The notes under the pieces: model-generated
Seen by the model: only the letters and a program-made list of their open reading frames with translations
Told to the model about the DNA's origin: nothing
Database searches by the model: none
Shown: piece after piece, positions 35,497 to 43,089 of the stretch
How positions within the stretch are numbered: the first letter of the stretch is position 1
How the letters are laid out: each line of letters starts with the position of its first letter
Assembly: GCA_031413815.1 (NCBI GenBank)
Contig: JANOFU010000098.1
Coordinates: 1-64,000, forward strand
Direction of reading: 5' to 3'
DNA length: 64,000 nt
Source of the DNA: JAGVSR01 sp031413815
GTDB lineage: Bacteria; Pseudomonadota; Alphaproteobacteria; Rhizobiales; Hyphomicrobiaceae
Translations under genes and position numbers: made by a program

Positions 35497-36465
35497 TCAG
35501 TTTTCAGAAGGTTGCCAAACCGAGACCATGCCGTCAAGACCAAGCGTACTGAGTTGTGGGTTGCGGGCCACGATATCCGCCAGCTTACCAGCACCCTCGC
35601 CGAGGAGTCCCCGGCCAAAGCCGCCGATCGACGACGACAGGCCCCATGGGCTCTCAACAGCCGGTTTCCAATCCACGATTTTCAGGTCCTTGGCAACGCC
35701 GCGCTTATCTTCCAGCCAGCGGCGGGCCTCAGCTTCGCCGCCGATTTCATCGACGAGCTTGTGGGTCACAGCTTCCCGGCCTGAGAAAACGCGGCCTTTT
35801 TCAAGGCCCGGCACGTCCGCCACCTTGATGCCCCGGCGTGTCTCGACCAGCGATTTGAACCAGCCGAAGCCGTCGTTGATCATGTCCTGCATGACCTGGA
35901 GGGAGGCGGGATCAGCAGGTGAGAACGGATTTGGCGAGGCTTTCAGCTCGCCGCTCTTAACCTCGTTCATTTTGACGCCGATTTTGTCGAGGAGCTGGGA
36001 CACCTCCGGCCACTGGGCGATCACGCCGACCGAGCCTGTGATGGTGTTGCCGCGGGCCACGATATGATCCGTACCAAGCCCGACGATATAGCCGGCCGAA
36101 GCGGCAACCGTGCCGAACTGGGCCACGACCGGCTTCGTCTTGGCGATCAAGCGCAGCTGCTCGTAGAGCGCTTCGCCGCCCGTTGTCGTGCCGCCGGGGC
36201 TATTCACGAACACCAGCAGTCCTGCAACATTTTCAGTCTCGCCAATTTTCTTAAGCATCTCAAGTTGCGGTCGATCGTCCATAATAGTGCCTTCAATGGC
36301 GACCCGCGCGATGTGCTTGCTGCCCACCAGATCTGAGAGCGTGTCGCCGCTAAAGGCCAAAGCGCCAACCGCCAGTGCCAGCCCCGCAATCCCCAAACCG
36401 CGCCAATAACTCAGCCGCCGGCGCAACTGGCGGCGATCCAGAACGGTCTCGGTTTCCATTGACAT
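35497..36465 (-). CDS. sppA: Signal peptide peptidase SppA (S49 family)
   Basis: SppA is a membrane-anchored serine protease that degrades cleaved signal peptides. The 322-residue short form has one N-terminal membrane anchor (about residues 23-40), the oxyanion segment VNSPGGTTTGG, the serine region VAASAGYIVG and the catalytic lysine in SGELKASPNPFSP, so the Ser-Lys dyad is intact. ATG 36465 is chosen; a second ATG two codons later is also possible, and the GGAG upstream serves either. It appears to be the first gene of the run sppA-ihfB-lapA-TRIC-trpF-trpB, since a terminator ends rpsA just upstream. Confidence 0.94.
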   Translation of the reverse strand: MSMETETVLDRRQLRRRLSYWRGLGIAGLALAVGALAFSGDTLSDLVGSKHIARVAIEGTIMDDRPQLEMLKKIGETENVAGLLVFVNSPGGTTTGGEALYEQLRLIAKTKPVVAQFGTVAASAGYIVGLGTDHIVARGNTITGSVGVIAQWPEVSQLLDKIGVKMNEVKSGELKASPNPFSPADPASLQVMQDMINDGFGWFKSLVETRRGIKVADVPGLEKGRVFSGREAVTHKLVDEIGGEAEARRWLEDKRGVAKDLKIVDWKPAVESPWGLSSSIGGFGRGLLGEGAGKLADIVARNPQLSTLGLDGMVSVWQPSEN

Positions 36466-36602
36466 TGGGTCTGTTCTCCGTAGGCGGATCTGACGCGCCA
36501 GCGCTGCCAGATTTCGGCCCGTTAACACTTCCTCAACCGTGTCCCAACGTAGGCAAGGTTCGGGCCGGATTCAATCTTTGGCTCATCTACACGGCAAATA
36601 AG

Positions 36603-36635
36603 AAAAACGCGCGGCACTCGTAAGAGCACCGCGCG
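36603..36635 (-). terminator. Rho-independent terminator after rpsA
   Basis: On the minus strand CGCGCGGTGCTC (36635-36624) pairs with GAGTGCCGCGCG (36619-36608) with two wobble pairs around a TTAC loop, followed by TTTTTCTT. It lies 33 bases past the rpsA stop. Confidence 0.92.
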
Positions 36636-36668
36636 CGAGATTGGTTCGAAATGACACGTGACAGAGGG

Positions 36669-38393
36669 TTACTCGGTCTCCTCGTCGTCGTCAGCTTCGC
36701 GCTTCTTGATCGCAGCCTTGAAGATGTCGCCGAGCGAAGCGCCTGAATCGGACGACCCGTATTGGGCGACGGCTTGCTTCTCTTCGGCGATCTCAAGAGC
36801 CTTAATCGAGACCGTGATGCGGCGGGCGGCCTTGTCAGCGGTGAGCACGGCGGCATCGACCTTCTGGCCGACAGTAAAGCGTTCCGTGCGCTGCTCCGAC
36901 CGTTCGCGCGACAAGTCCGACCGCTTGACGAACGCTGTGATGTCGCTATCGGCGATCTTCACTTCGATGCCGTTTTCCTGAACAGCAACGACTTCGCATG
37001 TCACCTGATCACCCTTCTTGAAGCGCGACAGCGTGTCGGCCGGATCGCCGGCCAACTGCTTGATGCCGAGCGAGATGCGCTCCTTCGAACTGTCAACGTC
37101 GAGAACGATCGCCTTCACGGTATCGCCCTTCTTGTAATCCTTGATCAGCTCGTCGCCGGGCTTGGACCAGTCGAGATCCGACAGGTGCACCATGCCATCG
37201 ACGCCGTTGTCGAGGCCAATGAACAAACCGAACTCGGTAATGTTGCGGATCGGGCCTTCGACGATGGTGCCCTTGGGATGCACGGTCAGGAAGCTGTCCC
37301 ACGGATTGTCCTGGGTCTGCTTCAAGCCGAGCGAGATGCGCCGCTTGGACGGGTCGACTTCGAGCACCTGCACGTCAACCTGCTGGCTCGTCGAAACGAT
37401 CTTGCCGGGATGGACGTTTTTCTTGGTCCAGCTCATTTCCGAGACGTGGATCAAGCCTTCAACGCCAGGCTCCAGTTCAACGAACGCACCGTAGTCAGCG
37501 ATGTTCGTGACGTTGCCCTTGAGGCGTGCGCCGACCGGATACTTGGCTTCGATGGCGCTCCAGGGATCGGACTGCAGCTGCTTCATACCGAGCGAAATAC
37601 GCTGCGTTTCCGGGTTGATGCGAATGATCTGCACCTTCACCGTATCGCCGACGTTGAGAATTTCGGACGGATGATTAACCCGGCGCCATGCCATGTCGGT
37701 GACGTGCAGCAGGCCGTCGATGCCGCCGAGATCGATAAACGCACCGTAGTCCGTGATGTTCTTGACGAGGCCGTCGATGACCTGGTTTTCACCAAGACGG
37801 GCGACGATGTCAGCCCGCTGTTCGGCGCGGGTTTCTTCGAGAACCGAGCGGCGCGAGACAACGATGTTGCCGCGGCGGCGGTCCATCTTGAGAATCTGGA
37901 ACGGCAGCTGCTGGTGCATCAGCGGTCCGATATCGCGCACCGGGCGAATATCAACTTGGCTACCCGGCAAGAACGCGACGGCGCCGTCGAGATCCACCGT
38001 AAAACCGCCCTTCACCTTGTTGAAGATCACGCCCATGACCTTCTCGCCCTTTTCAGAGAGCTTTTCGAGACGGGTCCAGCTTTCCTCGCGCTTGGCTTTG
38101 TCGCGCGACAGCACCGCTTCACCGAGCGCATTCTCGACGCGCTCCAGATAGACCTCAACCGTGTCGCCGACCTTGAGGTCGCCATTCTTGCCGCCCATGC
38201 CGAATTCTTTGAGGGCGACGCGGCCTTCCATCTTCAGGCCGACGTCGATGACCGCGAGATCCTTCTCGATGCCGACGACCTTGCCCTTGACGACTTGACC
38301 TTCGAAGACGTCGTCCTTGGCGAGGCTTTCAGCCAACAGTGCGGCGAAGTCTTCTTTACTCGGGTTGTAGTCCCTTGAAACTGCGGTGTTCAT
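36669..38393 (-). CDS. rpsA: 30S ribosomal protein S1
   Basis: S1 binds mRNA on the 30S subunit and helps initiation on structured or weak ribosome sites. The 574-residue protein carries six S1 (OB-fold) repeats; repeats 3-6 are easy to see from KGNVTNIADYGAFVELEPG, then GPIRNITEFGLFIGLDNG and similar blocks. The start MNTAVSRDYNPSKEDFAALL is standard. cmk normally lies directly upstream; here a decayed cmk tail, an antitoxin and a broken toxin intervene, leaving 209 bases for the rpsA promoter. A 538-codon open frame lies antisense to it but is a composition effect. Confidence 0.98.
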   Translation of the reverse strand: MNTAVSRDYNPSKEDFAALLAESLAKDDVFEGQVVKGKVVGIEKDLAVIDVGLKMEGRVALKEFGMGGKNGDLKVGDTVEVYLERVENALGEAVLSRDKAKREESWTRLEKLSEKGEKVMGVIFNKVKGGFTVDLDGAVAFLPGSQVDIRPVRDIGPLMHQQLPFQILKMDRRRGNIVVSRRSVLEETRAEQRADIVARLGENQVIDGLVKNITDYGAFIDLGGIDGLLHVTDMAWRRVNHPSEILNVGDTVKVQIIRINPETQRISLGMKQLQSDPWSAIEAKYPVGARLKGNVTNIADYGAFVELEPGVEGLIHVSEMSWTKKNVHPGKIVSTSQQVDVQVLEVDPSKRRISLGLKQTQDNPWDSFLTVHPKGTIVEGPIRNITEFGLFIGLDNGVDGMVHLSDLDWSKPGDELIKDYKKGDTVKAIVLDVDSSKERISLGIKQLAGDPADTLSRFKKGDQVTCEVVAVQENGIEVKIADSDITAFVKRSDLSRERSEQRTERFTVGQKVDAAVLTADKAARRITVSIKALEIAEEKQAVAQYGSSDSGASLGDIFKAAIKKREADDDEETE

Positions 38394-38602
38394 TCGTGGT
38401 CCTTGTTCAAGTCAACAGTTAAGGCCAGCCACAGGCGGGGCCCGGGCTTGGCGGAGGGTTACGGAGTGAGTTGGCGACGATCGCCCACGCGCGAATGCGT
38501 CTGACGGCAGCTTGCCAACCCGATGGCGTTTGATGGTGATGCCGCCGTGATGAGCCCGCAGGCCCTGCCAACGCAAATTGGGACGTCCACGTTGGGACAG
38601 CC

Positions 38603-38812
38603 CTATTGGCCGATCTTCCTCTTGATCAATCCGACGGCGGCGTCGAATGCGGCTTCTATAGCCAAGTTGTCGGTGTCGAGCAAGACAGCATGGGCGGCTG
38701 GAGCTAGCGGCGCAACAGCGCGATTTGAATCCCGTTCATCGCGGGAGGCTTGATGTCGGCGAGCCAGAACTTAGGGGGTGCCGTCAATTCGCCGCTGCAG
38801 GTCCAATTCTCG
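38603..38812 (-). pseudogene. cmk: Remnant of a second cytidylate kinase 3' end
   Basis: The minus strand encodes a recognisable but broken Cmk C-terminus. It begins at the antitoxin stop with a segment reading like DLQRRIDGTP, then LADIK, a frameshift (five bases where three are expected), then RDERDSNRAVAPLAPAAHAV and LLDT, ending at TAG 38605-38603. The intact cmk 0.9 kb upstream has LADIKHRDERDQGRLAAPLK and LLDT in the same order but is clearly diverged. About 70 residues are represented, with at least two frameshifts. The position directly before rpsA is where a normal cmk would end, so this is probably the ancestral tail, or the tail of a duplicated copy. Confidence 0.82.
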
Positions 38813-38814
38813 GT

Positions 38815-39126
38815 CTACGCCCGCACGCGAAGGTGAATGCCGGATGCGTTCTGGAGGTGCTGGATCACGGCGAATAGATTGCTAGCCTTCGGATTGCCGC
38901 TCGGCCCGAACATGCGCATGAGGCTCTTCGGCGGCAAATCCGTTTCAGCGGCTAGGCGTTCAAATCCAATTGTCGCGTTGATGTAGTCGCGCAGGATTGC
39001 CTTGCCGGTGTCAACATCACCGGCCAGTAGGGCCTCAACGCCCTCGGTCAGCAACGCTTTGCGAAAAGCGCCGTCGCGGGACGCGCGTGCTTTGACGGTA
39101 TCCTTGAATGCGCGGGTCAGTGCCAT
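38815..39126 (-). CDS. HigA-like addiction-module antidote (COG3636-type) protein
   Basis: The 103-residue protein matches the small DNA-binding antidote family paired with RelE/HigB-like killers. The conserved block runs from GKAILRDYINATIGFERLA through PPKSLMRMFGPSGNP to NLFAVIQHLQ, a helix-turn-helix that senses operator DNA. The N-terminal 40 residues (basic, then ALLTEGVEALLAGD) form the toxin-binding part in relatives. It starts three bases after the stop of the broken toxin, the normal toxin-first order. It is intact although its toxin is frameshifted. Its stop abuts the cmk remnant. Confidence 0.88.
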   Translation of the reverse strand: MALTRAFKDTVKARASRDGAFRKALLTEGVEALLAGDVDTGKAILRDYINATIGFERLAAETDLPPKSLMRMFGPSGNPKASNLFAVIQHLQNASGIHLRVRA

Positions 39127-39129
39127 AGC

Positions 39130-39457
39130 TTATAACTTGCCTTTCTTCCGGCTCTTGTACTCTTGCCACAGAAGCCGCGCTGCCTCGATATCGCGCTGCT
39201 GCTTCTTCTTGGTGCCGCCGCCGAGCAATATGACGATCTCGGTGCCATCTTTTCCAAAATAGACCCGGTATCCTGGTCCGAAATCGATCTTCAGTTCGAA
39301 CACACCAGCACCGGCACCCCTTATGTTTGATACATTACCGAGACCGAGACCGAGCCAACGCGATTGTAACTTTGGCGGCAGCTATCGGGTCCAGACCATC
39401 AAACCACGCTCCAAAAACGCTGCGTCCCTCAAGCGTTTGGAACTCAAGAATTTCCAT
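39130..39457 (-). pseudogene. RelE/HigB-type addiction-module killer gene, frameshifted
   Basis: From ATG 39457 the frame reads MEILEFQTLEGRSVFGAWFD and continues to IALAR, then hits TAA. With one base skipped near 39340-39360 it continues as LGLGNVSNIRGAGAGVFELK and then IDFGPGYRVYFGKDGTEIVI and LLGGGTKKKQQRDIEAA to the stop at 39130. This is the standard killer-protein sequence of the family. The break lies in a triple ACCGAG hexamer repeat (39337-39354), a plausible slippage site. The total of 328 bases is one more than a multiple of three. A sequencing error cannot be excluded. Confidence 0.82.
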
Positions 39458-39529
39458 CGTACGGATAGTACCTTTAGCGTTACCATTAGTCAATGCCGCT
39501 TCAGGCCACGGCAGCGTAACGCGAATTGC

Positions 39530-40156
39530 TCACGTCCTTTTCGCGACACCAATCACCTTCACGGCGGCGGCGAATGTGGCGTCTGCGTCAAGCTCAGTCG
39601 TGTCGAGCAGCAGCGCATCAGCAGCGGGCTTTAGTGGTGCGGCCAAGCGGCCTTGGTCCCGTTCATCGCGGTGCTTGATGTCGGCAAGCACCTTTTCGAA
39701 GCGGACCGGAACACCTCCCTCTTGGAACTCCAGGAACCGGCGGCGGGCGCGGACTTCGGGGCTGGCGGTGACAAAGATCTTCACGTCGGCGTGAGGGCAG
39801 ACGACCGTGCCGATGTCGCGGCCGTCGAGCACGGTGCCGGGCGTGCGGGTGGCAAACGCCCGCTGATAGTCCAGAAGGGCCGCGCGCACCTGCGGGATCT
39901 TGGCCACCACGGAAGCCGCGTCGCCTGCAGCCTCGCCGCGCAAGGCCGGGTCATCGAGCGTGGCCGTGTCGAGTGCGCGCGCGGCGGCCAGTGCCATCCA
40001 CGGATCATCGAGGCGATAGCTGGACGCGGCCACGTCGCGGGCCACCGCCCGGTACAAAAGACCCGTGTCGAGACAATGGTACCCGAAGTGCAGCGCGACC
40101 CGCTTAGCGAGCGTGCCTTTGCCGGAGGCGGCCGGTCCGTCGATGGCGATGATCAT
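39530..40156 (-). CDS. cmk: Cytidylate kinase
   Basis: Cmk phosphorylates CMP and dCMP with ATP. The 208-residue protein has the P-loop IAIDGPAASGKGTLAKR, then HCLDTGLLYRAVA, VLDGRDIGTVVCP, and the late LADIKHRDERD and LLDTTELDAD. ATG 40156 overlaps the stop of the MOSC gene by four bases (ATGA), implying coupled translation, and GGAAGG precedes it. It is complete and most likely functional. Instead of running straight into rpsA it is followed by a toxin-antitoxin remnant and a second, decayed cmk tail. Confidence 0.96.
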   Translation of the reverse strand: MIIAIDGPAASGKGTLAKRVALHFGYHCLDTGLLYRAVARDVAASSYRLDDPWMALAAARALDTATLDDPALRGEAAGDAASVVAKIPQVRAALLDYQRAFATRTPGTVLDGRDIGTVVCPHADVKIFVTASPEVRARRRFLEFQEGGVPVRFEKVLADIKHRDERDQGRLAAPLKPAADALLLDTTELDADATFAAAVKVIGVAKRT

Positions 40157-40710
40157 CGAGTGACCTTCCGCACCACATCGCCCACTGACGCGCGCCCATC
40201 CTGCACGACGCGGGCATAAATTCCGCGCAGGCGCAGGCGGCGGCCTTCGCCGGTGTTGACGAACACGGTCGCGTCGCGGCCATAGCGATTGACAAAGTTC
40301 TGACACCCGTTGTGCGGCTCGGCCGTCACCTCGACAATCGCGCTACCAATCGCGAGCCGCTGACCTGTGGGCAAATTCTCACGCGTCAAATCCAAGTCGA
40401 CGAACAGGTTGTCGCCGGCGGGCGGCCAGTTCTCGCGCTCCCCAGCAATAGCGGCAATGCAGCGCGCATTCATGATGCAGATCTGCACGTCGGGATGCGG
40501 GCGGCCATCTTCGGTTTCCTTCCAGCAGCCGTCCGCCCAATTGTCACCGTGGACGCCGCCCGCCAGACTGATCTCGCACGCCGCAAGCTGTGTGCGCTGA
40601 CCGGGCTTTGGCCGGATCACAATCGCGCGCAGCATGCCGTTGTCCGCCGGCGAGGCAACGATGCCGGGCAACTCAGCTTCCAATTCGGCACGTGTGCGAT
40701 GGGTGATCAT
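40153..40710 (-). CDS. MOSC-domain protein
   Basis: The 185-residue protein is a stand-alone MOSC domain, the sulfur-carrier domain of molybdenum-cofactor sulfurases. Visible features are LAGGVHGDNW near residue 50, QICIMNAR, the end-of-domain cysteine in EPHNGCQNFVNRYG that is essential in active members, and GIYARVVQDG. Bacterial homologues (YiiM/YuaD class) reduce N-hydroxylated bases or handle sulfur; the substrate here is unknown. The start is preceded by an AAGGAG-like site. It overlaps cmk by four bases, an unusual pairing. About 150 bases separate it from aroA upstream. Confidence 0.88.
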   Translation of the reverse strand: MITHRTRAELEAELPGIVASPADNGMLRAIVIRPKPGQRTQLAACEISLAGGVHGDNWADGCWKETEDGRPHPDVQICIMNARCIAAIAGERENWPPAGDNLFVDLDLTRENLPTGQRLAIGSAIVEVTAEPHNGCQNFVNRYGRDATVFVNTGEGRRLRLRGIYARVVQDGRASVGDVVRKVTR

Positions 40711-40866
40711 GCCATGCTCCTTGAACCCCTACGTAACCGCCCTGTAGAATATTTACCAGGGCACTGGCCAGTGCTCAGCGCGGCTGACGCGGGTCTGGAC
40801 CCGGATGGCACGACCGCTTCGCGTCGCGGCCATGACGGGAAATGCGGAGTGGTCCGCGAGCGCCCC

Positions 40867-42204
40867 CTACCCCTCGCAGTAGCCCGCCCCCAGCTGCTCC
40901 ATCAGCCCGCGGAACTCGGGGAAGCTCGTGGCGATCATCGTGACATCATCGACGGTCACCGGCTTGTCGCTGGCTAGCCCCATCGTCAAAAACGCCATCG
41001 CAATGCGGTGATCGAGATGCGTCGCGACCATGCCGCCGCCTGGAACATTGCCCGTGCCGTGCACAATCAGTGAGTCACCTTCAATCGCAGCGCTGACGCC
41101 ATTTGCTGCGAGTCCAGCGGCGGTCGCCGCCAGGCGGTCGCTCTCTTTGACCTTGAGTTCTGCCAAGCCATCCATCCGCGACTCGCCACGAGCGAACGCC
41201 GCGATTGCTGCCAGCACCGGGTACTCGTCAATCATCGATGGCGCGCGATGGGCCTGAACATGCACGCCTTTCAGATTGGATGTGCGCACGCGGATGTCCG
41301 CAATCGGTTCGCCGCCCTCGGTGCGTTCGTTCAGGAACGTGATGTCCGCGCCCATTTCTATGAGTGTCGTGTAGAGGCCCGTGCGCGTGTCATTGACCAA
41401 CACACCAGCGACGGTGACGTCCGAGCCCGGCACGATAAGAGCGGCACACGCGAGGAATGCCGCCGAACTGGGATCGCCCGGCACCACGACATCGCGACCC
41501 GTCAATTCGGCATCGCCCGTCACCGTGATGCGCGTGAGACCATCTTTCGTCTCGCTGCGCACATTGGCACCGAAGTGCCGCAACATGCGCTCGGTGTGGT
41601 CGCGTGTCGCTTCTTTCTCGATCACGGTGGTCTCACCCGCCGCCATCAACCCAGCGATTAGAATGGCGCTCTTCACCTGCGCCGAGGCCACCGGCAGCAC
41701 ATACTCGATCGGCACCAAGCTCGACGTCCCGCGCACGGTGAGCGGCAGAGTGTCCCTGTCTTCAATCGTCTCAAGCCCCATCTGGCGCAGTGGCTTCAGC
41801 GCGCGGCTCATGGGCCGCCTCGACAGCGACGCATCACCCACGATCGACACCGTCATATCGTGACCCGCGATCACACCCATCATCAGCCGCGTGCCAGTGC
41901 CCGAATTGCCGAAGTCGATCGGAGCAGCCGGTTGCGTCAGACCGCCAACCCCGCGACCCAGCACCTCCCAGGTCGCCCCCCTCTTTTGGGCGGGTGCGCC
42001 GAGCGCGGTGACGGCTTTAGCCGTGTTGAGTACATCCTCGGCTTCAAGCAGCCCGGTGATCCGCGTGCGGCCCGTGGCGAGCGCCCCAAACATCAACGCC
42101 CGGTGCGACATTGATTTGTCGCCTGGCACCCGGACATGGCCTTTCAGCGGGCCCGATTTCGGCGCGGTAAGAGGGCGCGGACCGGATGAACGTGCGTGCG
42201 TCAT
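40867..42204 (-). CDS. aroA: 3-phosphoshikimate 1-carboxyvinyltransferase (EPSP synthase)
   Basis: AroA transfers enolpyruvate from PEP to shikimate-3-phosphate for aromatic amino acid synthesis. The 445-residue protein resembles the class found in Agrobacterium and rhizobia: PGDKSMSHRAL near the N-terminus, IDFGNSGTGTRLMMGV, SLSRRPMSRALKPL, ASAQVKSAILIAGL, RAPSMIDEYP and LDHRIAMAFLTMGLAS. At the PEP-site loop it has GNSGTG, keeping Gly where the Agrobacterium CP4 enzyme has Ala. It heads the minus-strand block aroA-MOSC-cmk and faces the FYDLN-acid gene across 215 bases that must hold both promoters. Confidence 0.96.
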   Translation of the reverse strand: MTHARSSGPRPLTAPKSGPLKGHVRVPGDKSMSHRALMFGALATGRTRITGLLEAEDVLNTAKAVTALGAPAQKRGATWEVLGRGVGGLTQPAAPIDFGNSGTGTRLMMGVIAGHDMTVSIVGDASLSRRPMSRALKPLRQMGLETIEDRDTLPLTVRGTSSLVPIEYVLPVASAQVKSAILIAGLMAAGETTVIEKEATRDHTERMLRHFGANVRSETKDGLTRITVTGDAELTGRDVVVPGDPSSAAFLACAALIVPGSDVTVAGVLVNDTRTGLYTTLIEMGADITFLNERTEGGEPIADIRVRTSNLKGVHVQAHRAPSMIDEYPVLAAIAAFARGESRMDGLAELKVKESDRLAATAAGLAANGVSAAIEGDSLIVHGTGNVPGGGMVATHLDHRIAMAFLTMGLASDKPVTVDDVTMIATSFPEFRGLMEQLGAGYCEG

Positions 42205-42419
42205 AGAGGCCGTTTTCCGTTGAGGGTGACCCGGCGCTGCCGCCGGATAACTGCGAAATCCTTATACGGGGCGCATAGAGCCGGGCGGGGCTGGCCGTGT
42301 CAACGCCGGGCAACACTGTGTACTAAACCCCGCAGATCCAGGCTCGCAGCGATTTGATTTTGACACCGGCTCTGGCGTGTGGCAGACCCCGGGTCTTCAA
42401 TTCATCCGAGGTTTGAGCC

Positions 42420-42803
42420 ATGTCCACCAAACAAGCGCGTGGGACGAAGCGCACCTGTCAGAGCAACGAATGCGGCGCCCGCTTCTACGACCTCGCCCGC
42501 GACCCGATCGCGTGCCCGATCTGCGGTTCGGTGTACGAAATTGCATCTTCGCCGTTAGGGGCTGCCGCCGCCATGGCTGACGAGAAAGCTGGTCGAAGGG
42601 GCAAGAAGCCCGAATACACCCTCGAGAAGCCACCCGCCCCCGAAGCTGAAGCCGTCGCCGAGGGCGATGAAGTCCTGGTCGATATCGAAGAAGCCGAAGA
42701 CGTTCCGGCCGAAGCCGACGAAACGTTCCTTGAGGAAGAGGAAGAAGAAGGCAGCGTCTCCAACATCATTGGCGGTCCGGTTGCTGAAGGTGAAGAACCT
42801 TAA
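42420..42803 (+). CDS. FYDLN-acid family protein (TIGR02300-type)
   Basis: This 127-residue protein has a zinc-ribbon-like N-terminus (RTCQSNECGARFYDLARDPI followed by ACPICGS) and a long, strongly acidic tail rich in Glu and Asp. The FYDL motif followed by an acidic region defines a family restricted to alphaproteobacteria and commonly found beside aroA, as here. The biochemical function is unknown; the zinc ribbon suggests contact with nucleic acid or protein. The ATG has GAGG about ten bases upstream. The tRNA-Ala gene follows 139 bases downstream. Confidence 0.93.
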   Translation: MSTKQARGTKRTCQSNECGARFYDLARDPIACPICGSVYEIASSPLGAAAAMADEKAGRRGKKPEYTLEKPPAPEAEAVAEGDEVLVDIEEAEDVPAEADETFLEEEEEEGSVSNIIGGPVAEGEEP

Positions 42804-42942
42804 GCAGGGGTCAGTTGCCGCTTGCAGTTTGATGCTGTCCGGCCTAACAGAAAATACTGAGTGCGCAGCTTGACACTCGATCGTGTTTGGCTGCTCCCGC
42901 TCCCTAGTTTTCCGTTCCCACGTTTCTCGTTCCAAAGTGTAC

Positions 42943-43018
<76 letters not shown>

Positions 43019-43026
43019 AAATCAAA

Positions 43027-43055
43027 AAACCCCGGCAGAGATGCCGGGGTTTTTC
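43027..43055. terminator. Bidirectional rho-independent terminator between tRNA-Ala and the TonB receptor gene
   Basis: CCCCGGCA (43030-43037) pairs with TGCCGGGG (43042-43049) around a GAGA loop. T-runs flank both sides (AAAAAA before, TTTTTC after), so it can end the plus-strand tRNA transcript and the convergent receptor transcript. Confidence 0.93.
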
Positions 43056-43089
43056 TTTGTGTGCACTCAAAGTCCGGGCATCGAGACAA

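Noticed and set aside
36762..38378. 538-codon open frame on the plus strand antisense to rpsA
   Set aside because: It mirrors a gene with certain identity; in GC-rich DNA the antisense frame often stays open. The translation is Arg/His/Asp-rich and shows no domain.
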